A stretch of DNA of 64,000 nt from Pleurocapsa sp. MO_226.B13. GTDB taxonomy: Bacteria; Cyanobacteriota; Cyanobacteriia; Cyanobacteriales; Xenococcaceae. The translations under genes and the position numbers were made by a program. Numbering within the stretch: the stretch's first letter is position 1; each line of letters opens with the position of its first letter. The stretch covers positions 1-64,000 of the forward strand of contig JASJEI010000004.1 of NCBI GenBank assembly GCA_030064795.1, given 5' to 3'. Below, piece after piece: positions 1 through 9,550 of this stretch. Under the pieces are notes generated by a model. The model saw only the letters and a list, made by a program, of their open reading frames with translations, was not told the DNA's origin and ran no database searches.

Positions 1-44
1 TTCGCCCCATGTAGTGGCGCAACTCACCCCAAGGTGTCAGGGGA

Positions 45-74
45 GCAAGATCCATTGGCGACAATGGATCTTGC
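45..74. repeat. 12-bp perfect inverted repeat
   Basis: Arms at 45-56 and 63-74 are perfect reverse complements around a 6-nt loop (ggcgac). It lies 3' of tRNA-Asp, which is read leftward. No T-run follows on the minus strand, so a simple intrinsic terminator is not well supported. It could be a processing hairpin or the end of an element continuing outside the window. Confidence 0.5.
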
Positions 75-118
75 ACCGTAATCGAGCGATTCGGAGTCGG
101 TCGGATGTCACAAGAGAA

Positions 119-192
119 CGGGACTGACGGGACTCGAACCCGCGACCTCCTGCGTGACAGGCAGGCATTCTAACCAGCTGAACTACAGTCCC
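119..192 (-). tRNA. tRNA-Asp (GTC)
   Basis: On the minus strand the sequence folds as a standard cloverleaf. The acceptor stem GGGACTG pairs with CAGTCCC, the anticodon loop CTGTCAC carries GTC, and the T loop is TTCGAGT. The discriminator base is G, as expected for tRNA-Asp, and CCA is not encoded. The aspartyl-tRNA synthetase gene is in the same window (29-31 kb) but unlinked. Confidence 0.97.
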
Positions 193-652
193 TTGGTTTT
201 GATGAGGCTTAAAATGTACTATCTTTATTTGCCACAAAATTCATATTAGCACATAAAATCGCAAAATCAACTATAAAGCTGATTTTTGGGTTCAAATTTA
301 TTAATCAAGATGTATCTGGAGTCGATCTAACCGAGTCCAAGCTCCTCTTCTCGGATTTCTAAAGCAATCATAAAGATATTATAAAGTTAGCTGGAAACAT
401 TATTTTCAGATTGATTAGAATTGTATAACTGTGGTCTGATTATTGATAGAATACGTACACAAACAGGGGTTTTACCTTCAACTAGAAACAACAACTGACA
501 TATTTTTGCTCGATTTAAAAAAATTATATTATTTAATTATCTAATTACATGGTGACTGGCTTCGATCGCCTATTTTTTTAAGAGATGACGATCGCTCAAT
601 TGGATAAAAATTAATAATTTATATTCTTCTTATCTATCAATCATTAAATACC
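193..652. other. Gene-free AT-rich spacer
   Basis: This 460-bp spacer separates tRNA-Asp from the TPR gene. It is AT-rich, with poly-A/T runs near 520-550 and 600-630. I see no convincing ORF, RNA gene or repeat. It must hold the promoters for the divergent tRNA and TPR genes, but no clear -35/-10 pair stood out. Confidence 0.5.
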
Positions 653-2566
653 GTGTCTCTATCTCGAAATAATGTACCTCTAGGGGCAGTTTTGCAGCAA
701 GCTGGTCTTGTCTCTGCAGATCGTGTCAAGGAAGCTCTCCAACAACAGAATAAAAGTAGAGAAAAGTTGCGTATCGGTGAAATATTGGCTTCTCAAGGTC
801 ATATTAATCCAGAAACCGCAGATTTTTTTGCAGAACGGTGGTCTACTGTGGTTCAACAACAATCCAAACAGCCCATAGGTCAATATTTAAAACAGGCTGC
901 ATTGCTCGATGAAGCTCAAATACAGGTAATTTTAAACGACCAGAAACAGAGTAAATTAAAATTTGGCGAGCTGGCGATCGCTAAAGGTTGGCTGAAACAA
1001 AAAACTATTAATTTTTTCTTGCGGTATCTCACCCCTGAATCTGCAAACCAAACTGAGGCGATTACAGATACTAAATTAGATAATCTGAGTAAAGTTGAAT
1101 ATTCTCAACGGATACACCAAGGCTTTTACAAAATTAAGTTAAGATTGCTGAATTTAAAAGAGCAAGATGCTTATTCCGAAGAGGTCTTAGAAAGAGTACT
1201 GTATTGGACTGGAGGACAATCTTTTTTAACTCAAAAGTTATTTCAACTCATCGGAGAACACAAAGATAGGGTTGTTGCAGGAAAGGAAACAGAACAGGTC
1301 GATTATTTGGTGCAAACCAAACTAATTAAAAATTGGCGAACTCAAGAAATTGGCGAACATTTACGAACAATAGAAGACCGCTTAGTTAATAATCAGCAAA
1401 GCGAACCAAGCAAGTTACTCGTTACCTATCAACAGATATTGACTCAAGCAGTTCCCCTAGATGAAAGTCCACAACAGCAACAACTTCTCAAAATGGGGCT
1501 GGTAGTCAAGCAGCAAGATCGGCTCGTGGTAGCTAATCGTATCTATGAGCTAGTCTTCGATCCGATTTGGGTACAACAAAAATTAAACGATCTCAATCGT
1601 CAACCCAATTCTTCGATTGCAGTTGTTCCAGAAAAGCCTACCAACTTAATATCTAAACCCCGAAGTAAACAGCGCAGGTTGTTTCAACTCAAGAATTTAT
1701 TGTTGTTGCTTACTTTGATTGCCCTCTTACTGGTGTTTTTTAACAATATATTCAAAAAAATTAAAGTCAGAACTGCATTTGAGCGAGGTAATGAATTTCT
1801 CAAGCAAAAATCTTTTGAACAGGCATTGACTCAATACAATACCTTACTCAAAATTGACAGTAATTATTATCAAGCCTGGACTAATCGAGGTTATGCTCTG
1901 GCAGGATTACAGGAGTATGAGGAGATGCGAGAATCTTGTTTGACTGCCACAATTATCGAGCCTACAGCGATCTATGCTTGGAACTGTCAGGGAGAAGCCC
2001 TACATAATTTGCAGCGCGATCCAGAGGCAATTGCTGCTTTCGAGCAGGCGATCGCCATCGACCCAACCGATCCGATCTTTTTGATTAACAAAAGCGAATC
2101 TTTAAAAGCTCTGGGAGAACACGAACGATCTCTGACCACAATTGAAGAGGCAATTCAAGTTTTAAAACAGATCGAAGCGACCGAAGGAAAAGAGAACATT
2201 AGTGGCGAATTTGCCGTGGCGTTTACTTTTTTAGGTAATGGCTATAGAAGAAAGGAACAATATGCATCCGCAATAACTAGCTATAACCGCGCTTTGGAAT
2301 ATTCTTCTAATTATTTTCCCGCCCAGATAGGCAAGGGTATTGTTCTCGATCGGGTACAACGCTATCCAGAAGCGATCGAAGAATTTAAAGGTATATTGGA
2401 TAACCAACAACTCAGTCAGGGACGAAAGGCTCAAACCTGGTTTTATTTAGGTAAAACTTTATGTAAAACACAACAAAAATCTGCTGGAATTGCTGCTTTT
2501 GAACAGGCGATCGAGCTTCGACCAGATTATTCAGCAGCCCAACAGGCTAAAGAGCAATGTAGTTGA
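653..2566 (+). CDS. Membrane-anchored TPR protein with winged-helix-like middle domain
   Basis: The gene encodes 637 aa from a GTG start. The N-terminus (about 1-125) holds two similar helical repeats (GAVLQQAGLVS.., PIGQYLKQAALLD..) resembling the GspE/MshEN N-terminal fold. Residues about 145-330 contain a TGGQSFLTQKL motif typical of the region C-terminal to the ATPase in cyanobacterial AAA-like (AAA_35) proteins, but no Walker A precedes it. One strongly hydrophobic helix lies at about 345-365. TPR units follow (about 375-635), with AIAAFEQAIAIDP-type signatures. I infer an inner-membrane scaffold with opposite-side N- and C-terminal binding domains. The function is unknown; the TPR and TM assignments are firm, the N-terminal ones less so. 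Confidence 0.8.
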   Translation: MSLSRNNVPLGAVLQQAGLVSADRVKEALQQQNKSREKLRIGEILASQGHINPETADFFAERWSTVVQQQSKQPIGQYLKQAALLDEAQIQVILNDQKQSKLKFGELAIAKGWLKQKTINFFLRYLTPESANQTEAITDTKLDNLSKVEYSQRIHQGFYKIKLRLLNLKEQDAYSEEVLERVLYWTGGQSFLTQKLFQLIGEHKDRVVAGKETEQVDYLVQTKLIKNWRTQEIGEHLRTIEDRLVNNQQSEPSKLLVTYQQILTQAVPLDESPQQQQLLKMGLVVKQQDRLVVANRIYELVFDPIWVQQKLNDLNRQPNSSIAVVPEKPTNLISKPRSKQRRLFQLKNLLLLLTLIALLLVFFNNIFKKIKVRTAFERGNEFLKQKSFEQALTQYNTLLKIDSNYYQAWTNRGYALAGLQEYEEMRESCLTATIIEPTAIYAWNCQGEALHNLQRDPEAIAAFEQAIAIDPTDPIFLINKSESLKALGEHERSLTTIEEAIQVLKQIEATEGKENISGEFAVAFTFLGNGYRRKEQYASAITSYNRALEYSSNYFPAQIGKGIVLDRVQRYPEAIEEFKGILDNQQLSQGRKAQTWFYLGKTLCKTQQKSAGIAAFEQAIELRPDYSAAQQAKEQCS

Positions 2567-2675
2567 TTGTGTTAATTTTGTCGTTGTCAGTTTTAGACTT
2601 CAAGCTGACAAAAACCAAAAATAACGTTTGTAAATATGGCTTGATTGTTCTTTGGCAAACAATCGCCGACTAGTT

Positions 2676-3233
2676 TTAGAAGAGCTTTTTAAAGGGCCAC
2701 CAACTAGGTCGAAGGTCGGTATAAATACGACTTACTGTTCTTGATGAAGGCAATTGTGAACCTTTGAAGTTGTTCCCTAGCATATCGTATAAAAGCTTGG
2801 TTGGGTTTACAGATTGCTCTAGCGAAAACAAGATTTCACTACTGTAGCTATCACAACTTACTCCTCTGCGTTCTACCGCACATACGACTGGTTTGCCGTT
2901 GATAGTATCGCTAGCCAAATAATTCATTTCGCCTCGGCTGTAATAACCATGCAGCAATTTAGCTGTTTTTTGACAGTTGACCAATGCCGATTGAGGAGAA
3001 AAATATTCTGGTACAAACTTCAAAATAGAAGCAGTTTGAGAACTTTGATATTTTTCGGTCGGTGATTGTTTGGGACTCGAAAAAGTCGCGGTAATTGTTG
3101 GCACAGAAGTATTGGTATCGCAAGCTACCTCAATCGTATTTGCAGCATTAGCTCGGTCGCTCAAAGTGCCATTAGTTACTAATGCTAACACTGGCATTAT
3201 TATCAAAGTAGCTAGATAATTTAGTTTACTCAT
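2676..3233 (-). CDS. COP23-domain secreted protein
   Basis: The gene encodes 185 aa with an N-terminal signal peptide (hydrophobic stretch to about residue 30, ending near SDRANAA). The mature part has the cyanobacterial COP23 (circadian oscillating polypeptide) pattern: CDTN at the start, a VNCQKTAKLL segment, and a later VVCAVERRGVSCDS segment. Four cysteines could form two disulfides. COP23 proteins are membrane-associated, and their biochemical role is unknown. The gene stands alone on the minus strand, convergent with the TPR gene. Confidence 0.75.
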   Translation of the reverse strand: MSKLNYLATLIIMPVLALVTNGTLSDRANAANTIEVACDTNTSVPTITATFSSPKQSPTEKYQSSQTASILKFVPEYFSPQSALVNCQKTAKLLHGYYSRGEMNYLASDTINGKPVVCAVERRGVSCDSYSSEILFSLEQSVNPTKLLYDMLGNNFKGSQLPSSRTVSRIYTDLRPSWWPFKKLF

Positions 3234-3548
3234 AGTATCTTTTGCGTAATAAATCTTAAACTTTTCGGCATCAACTATTAAAGCAATAATCTAGTTAAAT
3301 TTCTCCGTAAGAGTATAATTTTAGCAAAAATTGTATCTTAAAGTAACTTCAATTATAATTATGTTGGATTTTTAACCAAATTATGCTTGATTTGATTGTT
3401 TTTTTATCTCAAAAATTTAGAAATCAAACTGGCAGGCACTGAAGAACTTTGATTGAAAACAAACGATAATTCTTACTAATGCCCGCCCTACTCTCTGGTT
3501 CGGCTTTAAGCTTTAAGCCTCTAGCTCCTAGTCAATTAGACGGCGATT
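3234..3548. other. Spacer without a supported gene
   Basis: This AT-rich stretch lies between the start of the COP23 gene and the 3' end of the glutaredoxin gene. A short plus-strand ORF that begins near 3479 overlaps grxD antisense and has no family features. Nothing else is recognised. Confidence 0.4.
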
Positions 3549-3872
3549 TTAAGAAGCTAATGCTACCTCTACCATTTGCTGCAATTCGCCACTTTGATAT
3601 AGTTCGATCGCAATATCCGAACCACCTACAAATTCGCCATCGATATAAATTTGGGGGATGGTGGGCCAATTGGAATATTCCTTAATTCCTTGGCGGATTT
3701 CAGGATCGGCTAAAACATCCACAGTTTCATAAGGTACGCCCAGGGTGTTAATAATTTGAACCACGTTGTTAGAAAAACCACATTGGGGCATTAATTTTGA
3801 CCCCTTCATGAACACCATGATTTTGTTTTCGTTAACTAACTTATCGATTTTTGCTTTTACTTCGGGTGTCAT
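3549..3872 (-). CDS. grxD: Monothiol glutaredoxin (Grx4/GrxD family)
   Basis: The gene encodes 107 aa, the normal length for single-domain monothiol glutaredoxins. The active-site motif CGFS is present (PQCGFSNN, about residues 31-34), with a K before it (MKGSK) and the conserved WPTIPQIYI and GGSDI motifs that bind glutathione. This family binds a glutathione-ligated [2Fe-2S] cluster as a homodimer or with BolA, and moves Fe-S clusters or signals iron status. The bolA-like gene lies immediately upstream on the same strand, which supports this role. Confidence 0.95.
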   Translation of the reverse strand: MTPEVKAKIDKLVNENKIMVFMKGSKLMPQCGFSNNVVQIINTLGVPYETVDVLADPEIRQGIKEYSNWPTIPQIYIDGEFVGGSDIAIELYQSGELQQMVEVALAS

Positions 3873-3978
3873 AGTTTTGTTTACCTATTTTTTTAATCTA
3901 GTAACGATTAATCAGATCTAAATTCTACTAAACTGTAAAGTAGCAGAGCGACAAACATTAATGGCTGGAGGAAAATTC

Positions 3979-4230
3979 TCAAACAGCTTGACCAGTAGCT
4001 TGCCATGCTTCGGGAGTAAAAGTTTTGAGCGATAAAGCATGAATAGTTTCTGTGGCCAGTTCGTTTTGCAATACACCATAGACCATTTGATGTTGTTTGA
4101 CTCTGGTTTTACCTGAAAAATCTGGGGAAACGATTATAGCTTCAAAATGCTCTCCGTCGCCGATAACTTTGACTTCAGCATTAGCTAACCGCTCTTGAAT
4201 TATTGATTGTACTTGTTCGGGACTAATCAT
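3979..4230 (-). CDS. bolA: BolA-family protein
   Basis: The gene encodes 83 aa with the BolA/IbaG fold signature: a [16 protein letters not shown] strand region, a conserved [10 protein letters not shown] helix, and an [15 protein letters not shown]-terminus. BolA proteins pair with monothiol glutaredoxins through a shared [2Fe-2S] cluster. The grxD-like gene follows 106 bp downstream in the same direction, so the two probably form one operon and one complex. The short length suits the IbaG/BolA2 branch. Confidence 0.92.
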   Translation of the reverse strand: MISPEQVQSIIQERLANAEVKVIGDGEHFEAIIVSPDFSGKTRVKQHQMVYGVLQNELATETIHALSLKTFTPEAWQATGQAV

Positions 4231-4326
4231 GATCGCTTGTAAAGAACTGTATAGAAGTTAGGAGTGAGTAATAATAACTATTGTGACTCAGATTGTAACT
4301 GCTTGGAATAATAAAATATTTTTATT

Positions 4327-5049
4327 TTATGGTTGAGGATCGCCAGGAACGTTAGTTGGTTCTGGTGCTTGAGGGACAGGAGTTACAGGAGAATCGGGAG
4401 TAGATTCTGGTGTTTGAGGTTGAACATTAGCAGGAGGCTGTTCGGAGTTTGATGGCAGGTTAACTGGGGGATTATTGCCTCTACCTGGGGGAGTGAAGGG
4501 AACATCGACAAAGCCAATCTCTAGTAACTGATCGTATGCCTTTTTGCCCAGTCCACTACCAGGACTTTGAGAAGTGATAATTTGAATTAATAAGGGGATC
4601 GATAGCTCTGGTTTTTCTTGCGCTCGATGGACTAGAGCTAATTGGTAGGTAGCATTATCTCGTTCGATCCCAGTTTCCAAGGCTTTTTGACGATGAGCTT
4701 CAGCAGCAGCATTATCTAATCCCGTAAAGCTATTAAACAGCTGAAGATAAAAATTAGATAGCTGATTGTATACTTGTCGCGCACTTTGTAACTTTTCGGC
4801 GGCCAGATCGTATTGTTGATTGTTCACCGCCTCGTCAGCTTCAGCCATTAATTGATTACCCCCTTCGATACTAAAAATACTAACTGGTGGTGTTTCTGGG
4901 GTAGAAGTATCAGGCTGGTTAAGATCTTCAGTAGAAGATTCAGGCTCGGCTGTTTCCTGGGCATCAAGGGAAGCAATGGGACTGAGTAAAAATAAACTCA
5001 GGAATAATAAGTAACGAGTAGTAAATTTAATAATATTTAGTTTGAGCAT
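4327..5049 (-). CDS. Secreted helical protein with Pro-rich tail
   Basis: The gene encodes 240 aa. The N-terminus is a signal peptide (a hydrophobic run around residues 12-30 ending SLDA). Residues about 65-170 are alanine-rich and helical, with TPR-like packing (QLMAEADEAVNNQQYDLAAEKL). The last 60 residues are rich in Pro, Thr and Glu and look disordered. It may be a periplasmic or surface linker protein. It follows the TPR/BolA/Grx side of the window with no obvious operon partner. The family is not recognised by name. Confidence 0.7.
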   Translation of the reverse strand: MLKLNIIKFTTRYLLFLSLFLLSPIASLDAQETAEPESSTEDLNQPDTSTPETPPVSIFSIEGGNQLMAEADEAVNNQQYDLAAEKLQSARQVYNQLSNFYLQLFNSFTGLDNAAAEAHRQKALETGIERDNATYQLALVHRAQEKPELSIPLLIQIITSQSPGSGLGKKAYDQLLEIGFVDVPFTPPGRGNNPPVNLPSNSEQPPANVQPQTPESTPDSPVTPVPQAPEPTNVPGDPQP

Positions 5050-5294
5050 AAGCTATATTTCTTGACTCTGTTTTGCTCTTCATAATATAAAAAAGCTTTT
5101 AAGCTTCAGGTATCTTATCACCCAATAACCATCATGTCAGAACAGAGATAATTAACTTTTGATACTGACGTATTAATTATATAGGGTAGGATTAAAAAAT
5201 AATTATGGGGTTTTCTTTGGTTTTAGATCGCAATTGACAAAGTAACGATCGCGCCTGTAAAGATTAAATTGTTTCTAAACTTTAGATCTAGTAA

Positions 5295-6698
5295 ATGCTA
5301 CTAAATATTACCACCACTCATCAACCCGCTACCGATTTAGGCTATTTACTTCACAAGCATCCAGATAAGTGTCAGTCATTTCCCCTGACCTTTGGGCAGG
5401 CTCATATATTCTATCCAGAGTCTACAGCAGAAAAATGTACCGCTACTTTACTTTTAGACATCAATCCCGTGGAATTAGTTCGGGGGAAATCTTCAGGTAG
5501 AGGGGAAAGCACTTTAGAACACTATGTCAACGATCGCCCTTATGCTGCATCATCGTTTATGAGCGTGGCAATTTCTAAGGTTTTTGGGACTGCTTTATCT
5601 GGACGTTGTAACAATCTTCCTGAATTAGCAAATCGAGCAATTCCCTTGACGGTTAATCTTCCTGTCTTACCCTGTCGCGGTGGGATATCGTTTCTACGAG
5701 AGCTATTTGAACCTTTAGGATATCAAGTACAGGGAGAAACATTGCCTCTAGATCCTACTTTCCCAGAATGTCAAGATAGCGTCTATATTAATGCTACTCT
5801 CCATAATACTGTTCGTTTAGGTGACTTGTTGAGTCATCTTTATGTTTTAATTCCCGTCTTAGACGACGATAAACACTACTGGGTAGGTGGTGAAGAAATT
5901 GCCAAATTGTTACGTCATGGGGAAGGCTGGCTGAATACTCATCCAATTAAAGAACAGATTACTAAAAGGTATCTTAAACGTCGCTGGAGTTTGACCAGAA
6001 GAGCATTAGAACAGTTGAGGGAAGAAGATAGTCAGGATCTTGACGAACAAGATCTAGTTAAAGATCGAGAAGAAGCAGCGATCGAAAAACCTATCAGTCT
6101 CAACCAACAAAGGTTAGAAGCAGTTACGGAGATTTTAACTAGCGATCGCATTGCACGAGTCATCGACTTAGGTTGTGGTGAAGGGAAATTAATTAAGTAT
6201 TTACTTAAAAATAAATCCATCAAGCAAATTACTGGGGTTGATGTTTCCTACCGCACTTTAGAAATAGCCAAAAAAAGACTCAAGCTAGATGAGTTACCTT
6301 TTCACCAACAAGATAAAATTCAGTTGTTTCAAGGTTCATTAATCTATCGCGACAAACGCCTACAAGGTTATGATGCAGCAACTTTAATCGAAGTCATCGA
6401 ACATTTAGATTTAAATCGTTTGGCTGCTTTAGAAAGAGTTGTCTTTGAATTTGCTCGACCTAAATTAATTATTGTCACCACCCCTAATATTGAATATAAT
6501 CTGCAATTTGCGTCCTTACCCAGTGGCAAACTACGCCACCGAGATCATCGCTTTGAATGGACAAGACAAGAGTTTCAAGACTGGGCTAGTAATACGGCAG
6601 ATAGGTTTAGTTATCAAGTGACATTTCAAGGTATTGGCGATGAAGATCCTGAAGTTGGTACGCCAACGCAGATGGCAACTTTTATATTTGAAGATTGA
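5295..6698 (+). CDS. hen1: Hen1: 3'-terminal RNA ribose 2'-O-methyltransferase
   Basis: The gene encodes 467 aa, the full size for bacterial Hen1. The N-terminal half (about 1-240) matches the domain that binds Pnkp and activates its ligase. The C-terminal methyltransferase has the SAM loop DLGCGEGK (about residue 291). It also has the metal-binding EVIEHL motif (about 365), a later TTPNIEYN segment and HRDHRFEW (about 413), which together supply the Hen1 E-x-x-E-H...H metal site. Hen1 methylates the 2'-OH at a cleaved RNA's 3' end before Pnkp ligation, so the repaired RNA resists renewed cleavage. Its partner Pnkp is encoded 4.8 kb downstream in the same direction rather than adjacent. Confidence 0.95.
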   Translation: MLLNITTTHQPATDLGYLLHKHPDKCQSFPLTFGQAHIFYPESTAEKCTATLLLDINPVELVRGKSSGRGESTLEHYVNDRPYAASSFMSVAISKVFGTALSGRCNNLPELANRAIPLTVNLPVLPCRGGISFLRELFEPLGYQVQGETLPLDPTFPECQDSVYINATLHNTVRLGDLLSHLYVLIPVLDDDKHYWVGGEEIAKLLRHGEGWLNTHPIKEQITKRYLKRRWSLTRRALEQLREEDSQDLDEQDLVKDREEAAIEKPISLNQQRLEAVTEILTSDRIARVIDLGCGEGKLIKYLLKNKSIKQITGVDVSYRTLEIAKKRLKLDELPFHQQDKIQLFQGSLIYRDKRLQGYDAATLIEVIEHLDLNRLAALERVVFEFARPKLIIVTTPNIEYNLQFASLPSGKLRHRDHRFEWTRQEFQDWASNTADRFSYQVTFQGIGDEDPEVGTPTQMATFIFED

Positions 6699-6785
6699 GT
6701 AATTATTTTTAGATCGCTCTATTGTATTGATGGGTTTAGATAGTGCGATCGCAATCATCACTACCTGATGCCTTATTGTCGATAA

Positions 6786-6876
6786 CTATCTTCTTACCGA
6801 AGCCAAAGGTACTTCGATCTCTTCTGTACCCCAGGCAGCATAAGCTAATGCTTGATAAATATCTTCGCCTTCCAAG
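6786..6876 (-). pseudogene. 3' fragment of a DUF433-type antitoxin gene
   Basis: The minus strand reads LEGEDIYQALAYAAWGTEE followed by IEVPLASVRR and a TAG stop at 6786. This resembles the C-terminal end of DUF433 antitoxins. There is no start: the frame abuts the stop codon of the DUF3352 gene. The fragment suggests that an earlier DUF433/DUF5615 toxin-antitoxin pair decayed here. The family call rests on pattern memory. Confidence 0.5.
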
Positions 6877-8511
6877 TTATTTAAACATCACAAAGACATC
6901 TTGCTGGACGGTGTATTTGTCGGGCATGGTAATGTTAGAGGCGATCGCGTCTAGAGAGTTAAGAAAAGCCATTGCTGCTTCTGCATCCGAATCCGATTGG
7001 GGAATGGGTAATTGATTGACGGTAGCCATAATTTGACTGACATCGAGATAAACATAGCCCAGGTTTTTGTTAGGGACTTTTTTGGTTATGGCTTTGTAAG
7101 TTTTATTTTTAACCAAAGATTTTTTGCGGGATTTGCTGATGGAATCAAAGGTAAAGTCATCCCAAGTAAACAGTAGATTGTTTTTATCCAACCAGCCATA
7201 GTTTAAAGCTCCATCGACACCAGGGGCGCGCCATTGAGTAACTGCTTTTTTATTAATCTTGTTTTGGGTGGGGGCGATCGCTAAATTCCTTTGTAAGCTA
7301 TTTTCCAATTTAGTTAAAGTTTTCTTGGCCTTTTCTGGTTGGCTGGTTTCGATAATCAATCCCGTACTAAAATTAAGCTCTAATTCAGGATGTAATGACG
7401 TGGGTGTAGTAATCACCCCAAAGACAAATTCGCCATCCATCCAGTTAAAGATATCCGATTCTAGGTTGAGATCGGTTGACTCTCTGAGGGCTAAACTAGC
7501 TAGGTTTAGATATCTGCTAGTGTCGCGATTTTGCTTGAGATAAACCAAAAATTGCTCCCAAAATTGAGCGATACCACTACCCTCAATCGAGGCTACGGTG
7601 CGATCGGGAAAACGCTTGAGGAGCTTACTTTTGCTAGGAACGACATATTGACTCAGTTCATCATCACCAAAATTAGTCAACGATTGCAGGCGCACTCCTT
7701 GGGATTCTACCCCAACACCCATAACCACCGATTCGACAGAGGTATGCATTGATAATAGTTCGGAAGATAGGTTGGAGTTACCCAAACTAGAAATTGCGCT
7801 GGAAATTAATTCGCCATAGTTAGGAAAATAAATCTGCGCCAGATTAGTACCCTTGTTGAGGGGTTGTTCGAAGACTTTTTTGGTTTGAGCATCGCTAGCA
7901 AGGGAAGAATTTTCTTTATAAGCATCGATCGCCTGTTCGATGGTTTCTCTTTCTTCTGCCAACAATAGTCTACTGCCAATCAGAGCAGAAACAGTGACAT
8001 CATTACCTTCACTGTTAGTCTCGGTAATTTTAATTCCTTTGTATTTACTTTCGGTTAACTCTGCTTGGGATTCTTGCTGTAATTTTTGGACAAAACTATT
8101 GGCTTTTAATTTATTTTTGATCCCTAAAACCACCAGCACGTCGCCATTATAATAACGAGTCGTATCTTCAGTAACCAAGGCAAACATTGCCCCATCTAGC
8201 CATGGTTGAATATCTTTTTGATAATTAAAATTTGGCAATTCGCTGGCTAGTTCTGCCTCTATTTTTTCTATTTGAGATTCTAATATTTCCTGGCTGCGAT
8301 CGTTGCCTAGTGCTTTGACTTGCGACCATTTTTGGGAGTCTGTTTCTACAAAAGTAGCAAACAAAGCTCGATCGGGAATTACTTTAGCTGCATCCAGAGG
8401 AGTTAATTCTTTACCCAATACTTGACGGGATAAATAACGTCCCCCAAAAAATAATGTAACCGCGATACCCAACATTGGAAGACAGCCAAAACCAGATTTT
8501 TTAGAACTCAT
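6877..8511 (-). CDS. DUF3352 domain protein, membrane-anchored
   Basis: The gene encodes 544 aa. A hydrophobic N-terminal helix (GCLPMLGIAVTLFFGGRYL, about residues 8-26) is likely a signal anchor. The rest fits the cyanobacterial DUF3352 family: a PDRALFATFVETD opening, an internal VVLGIKNKLKANSFVQ segment, and a C-terminal GYVYLDVSQIM repeat-like half. The family is widespread in cyanobacteria and has no known reaction. It is convergent with hen1 and unrelated to RNA repair as far as can be seen. The C-terminus ends at a junction with a DUF433 fragment, so its last residues could be non-native. Confidence 0.85.
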   Translation of the reverse strand: MSSKKSGFGCLPMLGIAVTLFFGGRYLSRQVLGKELTPLDAAKVIPDRALFATFVETDSQKWSQVKALGNDRSQEILESQIEKIEAELASELPNFNYQKDIQPWLDGAMFALVTEDTTRYYNGDVLVVLGIKNKLKANSFVQKLQQESQAELTESKYKGIKITETNSEGNDVTVSALIGSRLLLAEERETIEQAIDAYKENSSLASDAQTKKVFEQPLNKGTNLAQIYFPNYGELISSAISSLGNSNLSSELLSMHTSVESVVMGVGVESQGVRLQSLTNFGDDELSQYVVPSKSKLLKRFPDRTVASIEGSGIAQFWEQFLVYLKQNRDTSRYLNLASLALRESTDLNLESDIFNWMDGEFVFGVITTPTSLHPELELNFSTGLIIETSQPEKAKKTLTKLENSLQRNLAIAPTQNKINKKAVTQWRAPGVDGALNYGWLDKNNLLFTWDDFTFDSISKSRKKSLVKNKTYKAITKKVPNKNLGYVYLDVSQIMATVNQLPIPQSDSDAEAAMAFLNSLDAIASNITMPDKYTVQQDVFVMFK

Positions 8512-8914
8512 GAGATTTTATGTTTTAGATCTACGATTCTCAAACTAGCCGAGGTTTTGGGGCTGAAGTGCGATCGCGATCTTGCCTGGGGATGGGTATT
8601 TATCAATCCGATAAAGTACTTAGCTAGATGGCGATCTTCTTGATGAAATCATTATCTAAATTATCAGTGTTTTTACGCAATCCAGTTGCCAAAATCAAGA
8701 AAAAATAAACTCGACCCCCACTTTTTGTAAAAATCAAGTGTTTTTTACTACGTAATAATTACATTGCTTTTTTCAAAGGTAGAGTAATATTCGTTTAACT
8801 ATATTTGTGCGATCGCTCTATTCTCGATCTATGGTTGAGTTAGTGTTATCTGCTTTATGGCATAGTTTGGCTTTTTTACGTACAATGATGTGTACAACTA
8901 ATCAATAGATCGTT
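8512..8914. other. Spacer holding the left copy of a 48-bp repeat
   Basis: No gene is seen. Near its right end (8775-8822) lies one copy of a 48-bp direct repeat that begins with the last codons of a HicB-like gene (KGRVIFV then stop). HIP1-type octamers are present near 8571 and 8811. Confidence 0.5.
8775..8822 (+). repeat. Left copy of 48-bp direct repeat flanking a TA module
   Basis: The sequence matches 9632-9679 with about two mismatches. Both copies start with codons for K-G-R-V-(I/M)-F-V-stop, the tail of a HicB-like antitoxin, and continue into a HIP1-type GCGATCGC/GCAATCGC segment. The YefM/YoeB-like pair lies between the two copies. Confidence 0.85.
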
Positions 8915-9172
8915 ATGGACACAGTTACCTACACAGAGTTCAGACAAAAGCTGGCTGGATACTTAAACAAGATTGAAGCAGATCGCACTCCGTTGATCGT
9001 TACCAGACAAAATGCACCATCGGTAGTAGTAATGAGCTTGGATGATTTTAAAGCTTATGAAGCAACTTTTCATTTATTATCTAGCAAAAATAACGCAGAT
9101 CGGCTTAATGATGCTATTGAGGAACTTCGTGCGGGAGGTGGAACAGAACGTAGTTTAATCGAAGAAAACTAA
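8915..9172 (+). CDS. yefM: Phd/YefM-family antitoxin
   Basis: The gene encodes 85 aa. The N-terminus MDTVTYTEFRQKLAGYLNKI is the typical YefM/Phd DNA-binding fold, followed by TPLIVTRQNAPSVVVMSLDDF. The C-terminal third is a flexible toxin-binding tail. Such proteins neutralise a RelE/YoeB-type toxin and repress their own operon. The toxin gene begins 8 bp downstream. The start ATG is preceded by AATAGATCGTT without a strong Shine-Dalgarno sequence. Confidence 0.93.
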   Translation: MDTVTYTEFRQKLAGYLNKIEADRTPLIVTRQNAPSVVVMSLDDFKAYEATFHLLSSKNNADRLNDAIEELRAGGGTERSLIEEN

Positions 9173-9180
9173 ACAAAATA

Positions 9181-9435
9181 ATGAAGCTAGTATTTGCCGA
9201 AAAAGCTTGGGAAGATTATTTATACTGGCAATCTAGAGATCAGAAAATACTAAAACGGATTAATGCCTTAATTAAAGATATCAAAAGAAATCCTTTTGAG
9301 GGGCTTGGCGATCCAGAACCACTAAAATATAATTGGTCAGGATTTTGGTCGAGAAGAATTACTAAAGAACATCGAATTGTTTATACAGTAGAAAAAGATT
9401 GTATTTTAATTGCTCAATGTAGATTTCACTATTAA
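9181..9435 (+). CDS. yoeB: Txe/YoeB-family mRNA endonuclease toxin
   Basis: The gene encodes 84 aa, the normal YoeB size. Conserved features are AWEDYLYWQ at the N-terminus, NPFEGLGDPEPLKY in the middle, WSRRITKEHRIVY, and the C-terminal CRFHY. The E, R and H residues of these motifs form the catalytic site in YoeB, which cuts mRNA on the ribosome. It pairs with the upstream YefM-like antitoxin. It sits between hen1 and pnkp, whose products repair cut RNA. Confidence 0.94.
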   Translation: MKLVFAEKAWEDYLYWQSRDQKILKRINALIKDIKRNPFEGLGDPEPLKYNWSGFWSRRITKEHRIVYTVEKDCILIAQCRFHY

Positions 9436-9550
9436 CTTTTTGAGAAAGATAAAGCGATCGTTTTATTCATGATGAGGGGTTTAAATAATGCGATCTCTAT
9501 TTAAAAATTTCAATATTATTAATTGCTAATGGGTAAATATGAAAAACTAA

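Noticed and set aside
37..237. Minus-strand ORF across the tRNA-Asp gene
   Set aside because: It is a translation of the tRNA and its flanks, with no protein features.
2576..2620. Intrinsic terminator after the TPR gene
   Set aside because: A TTGTCAG/CTGACAA inverted pair is present, but the loop is long and no T-tract follows on either strand.
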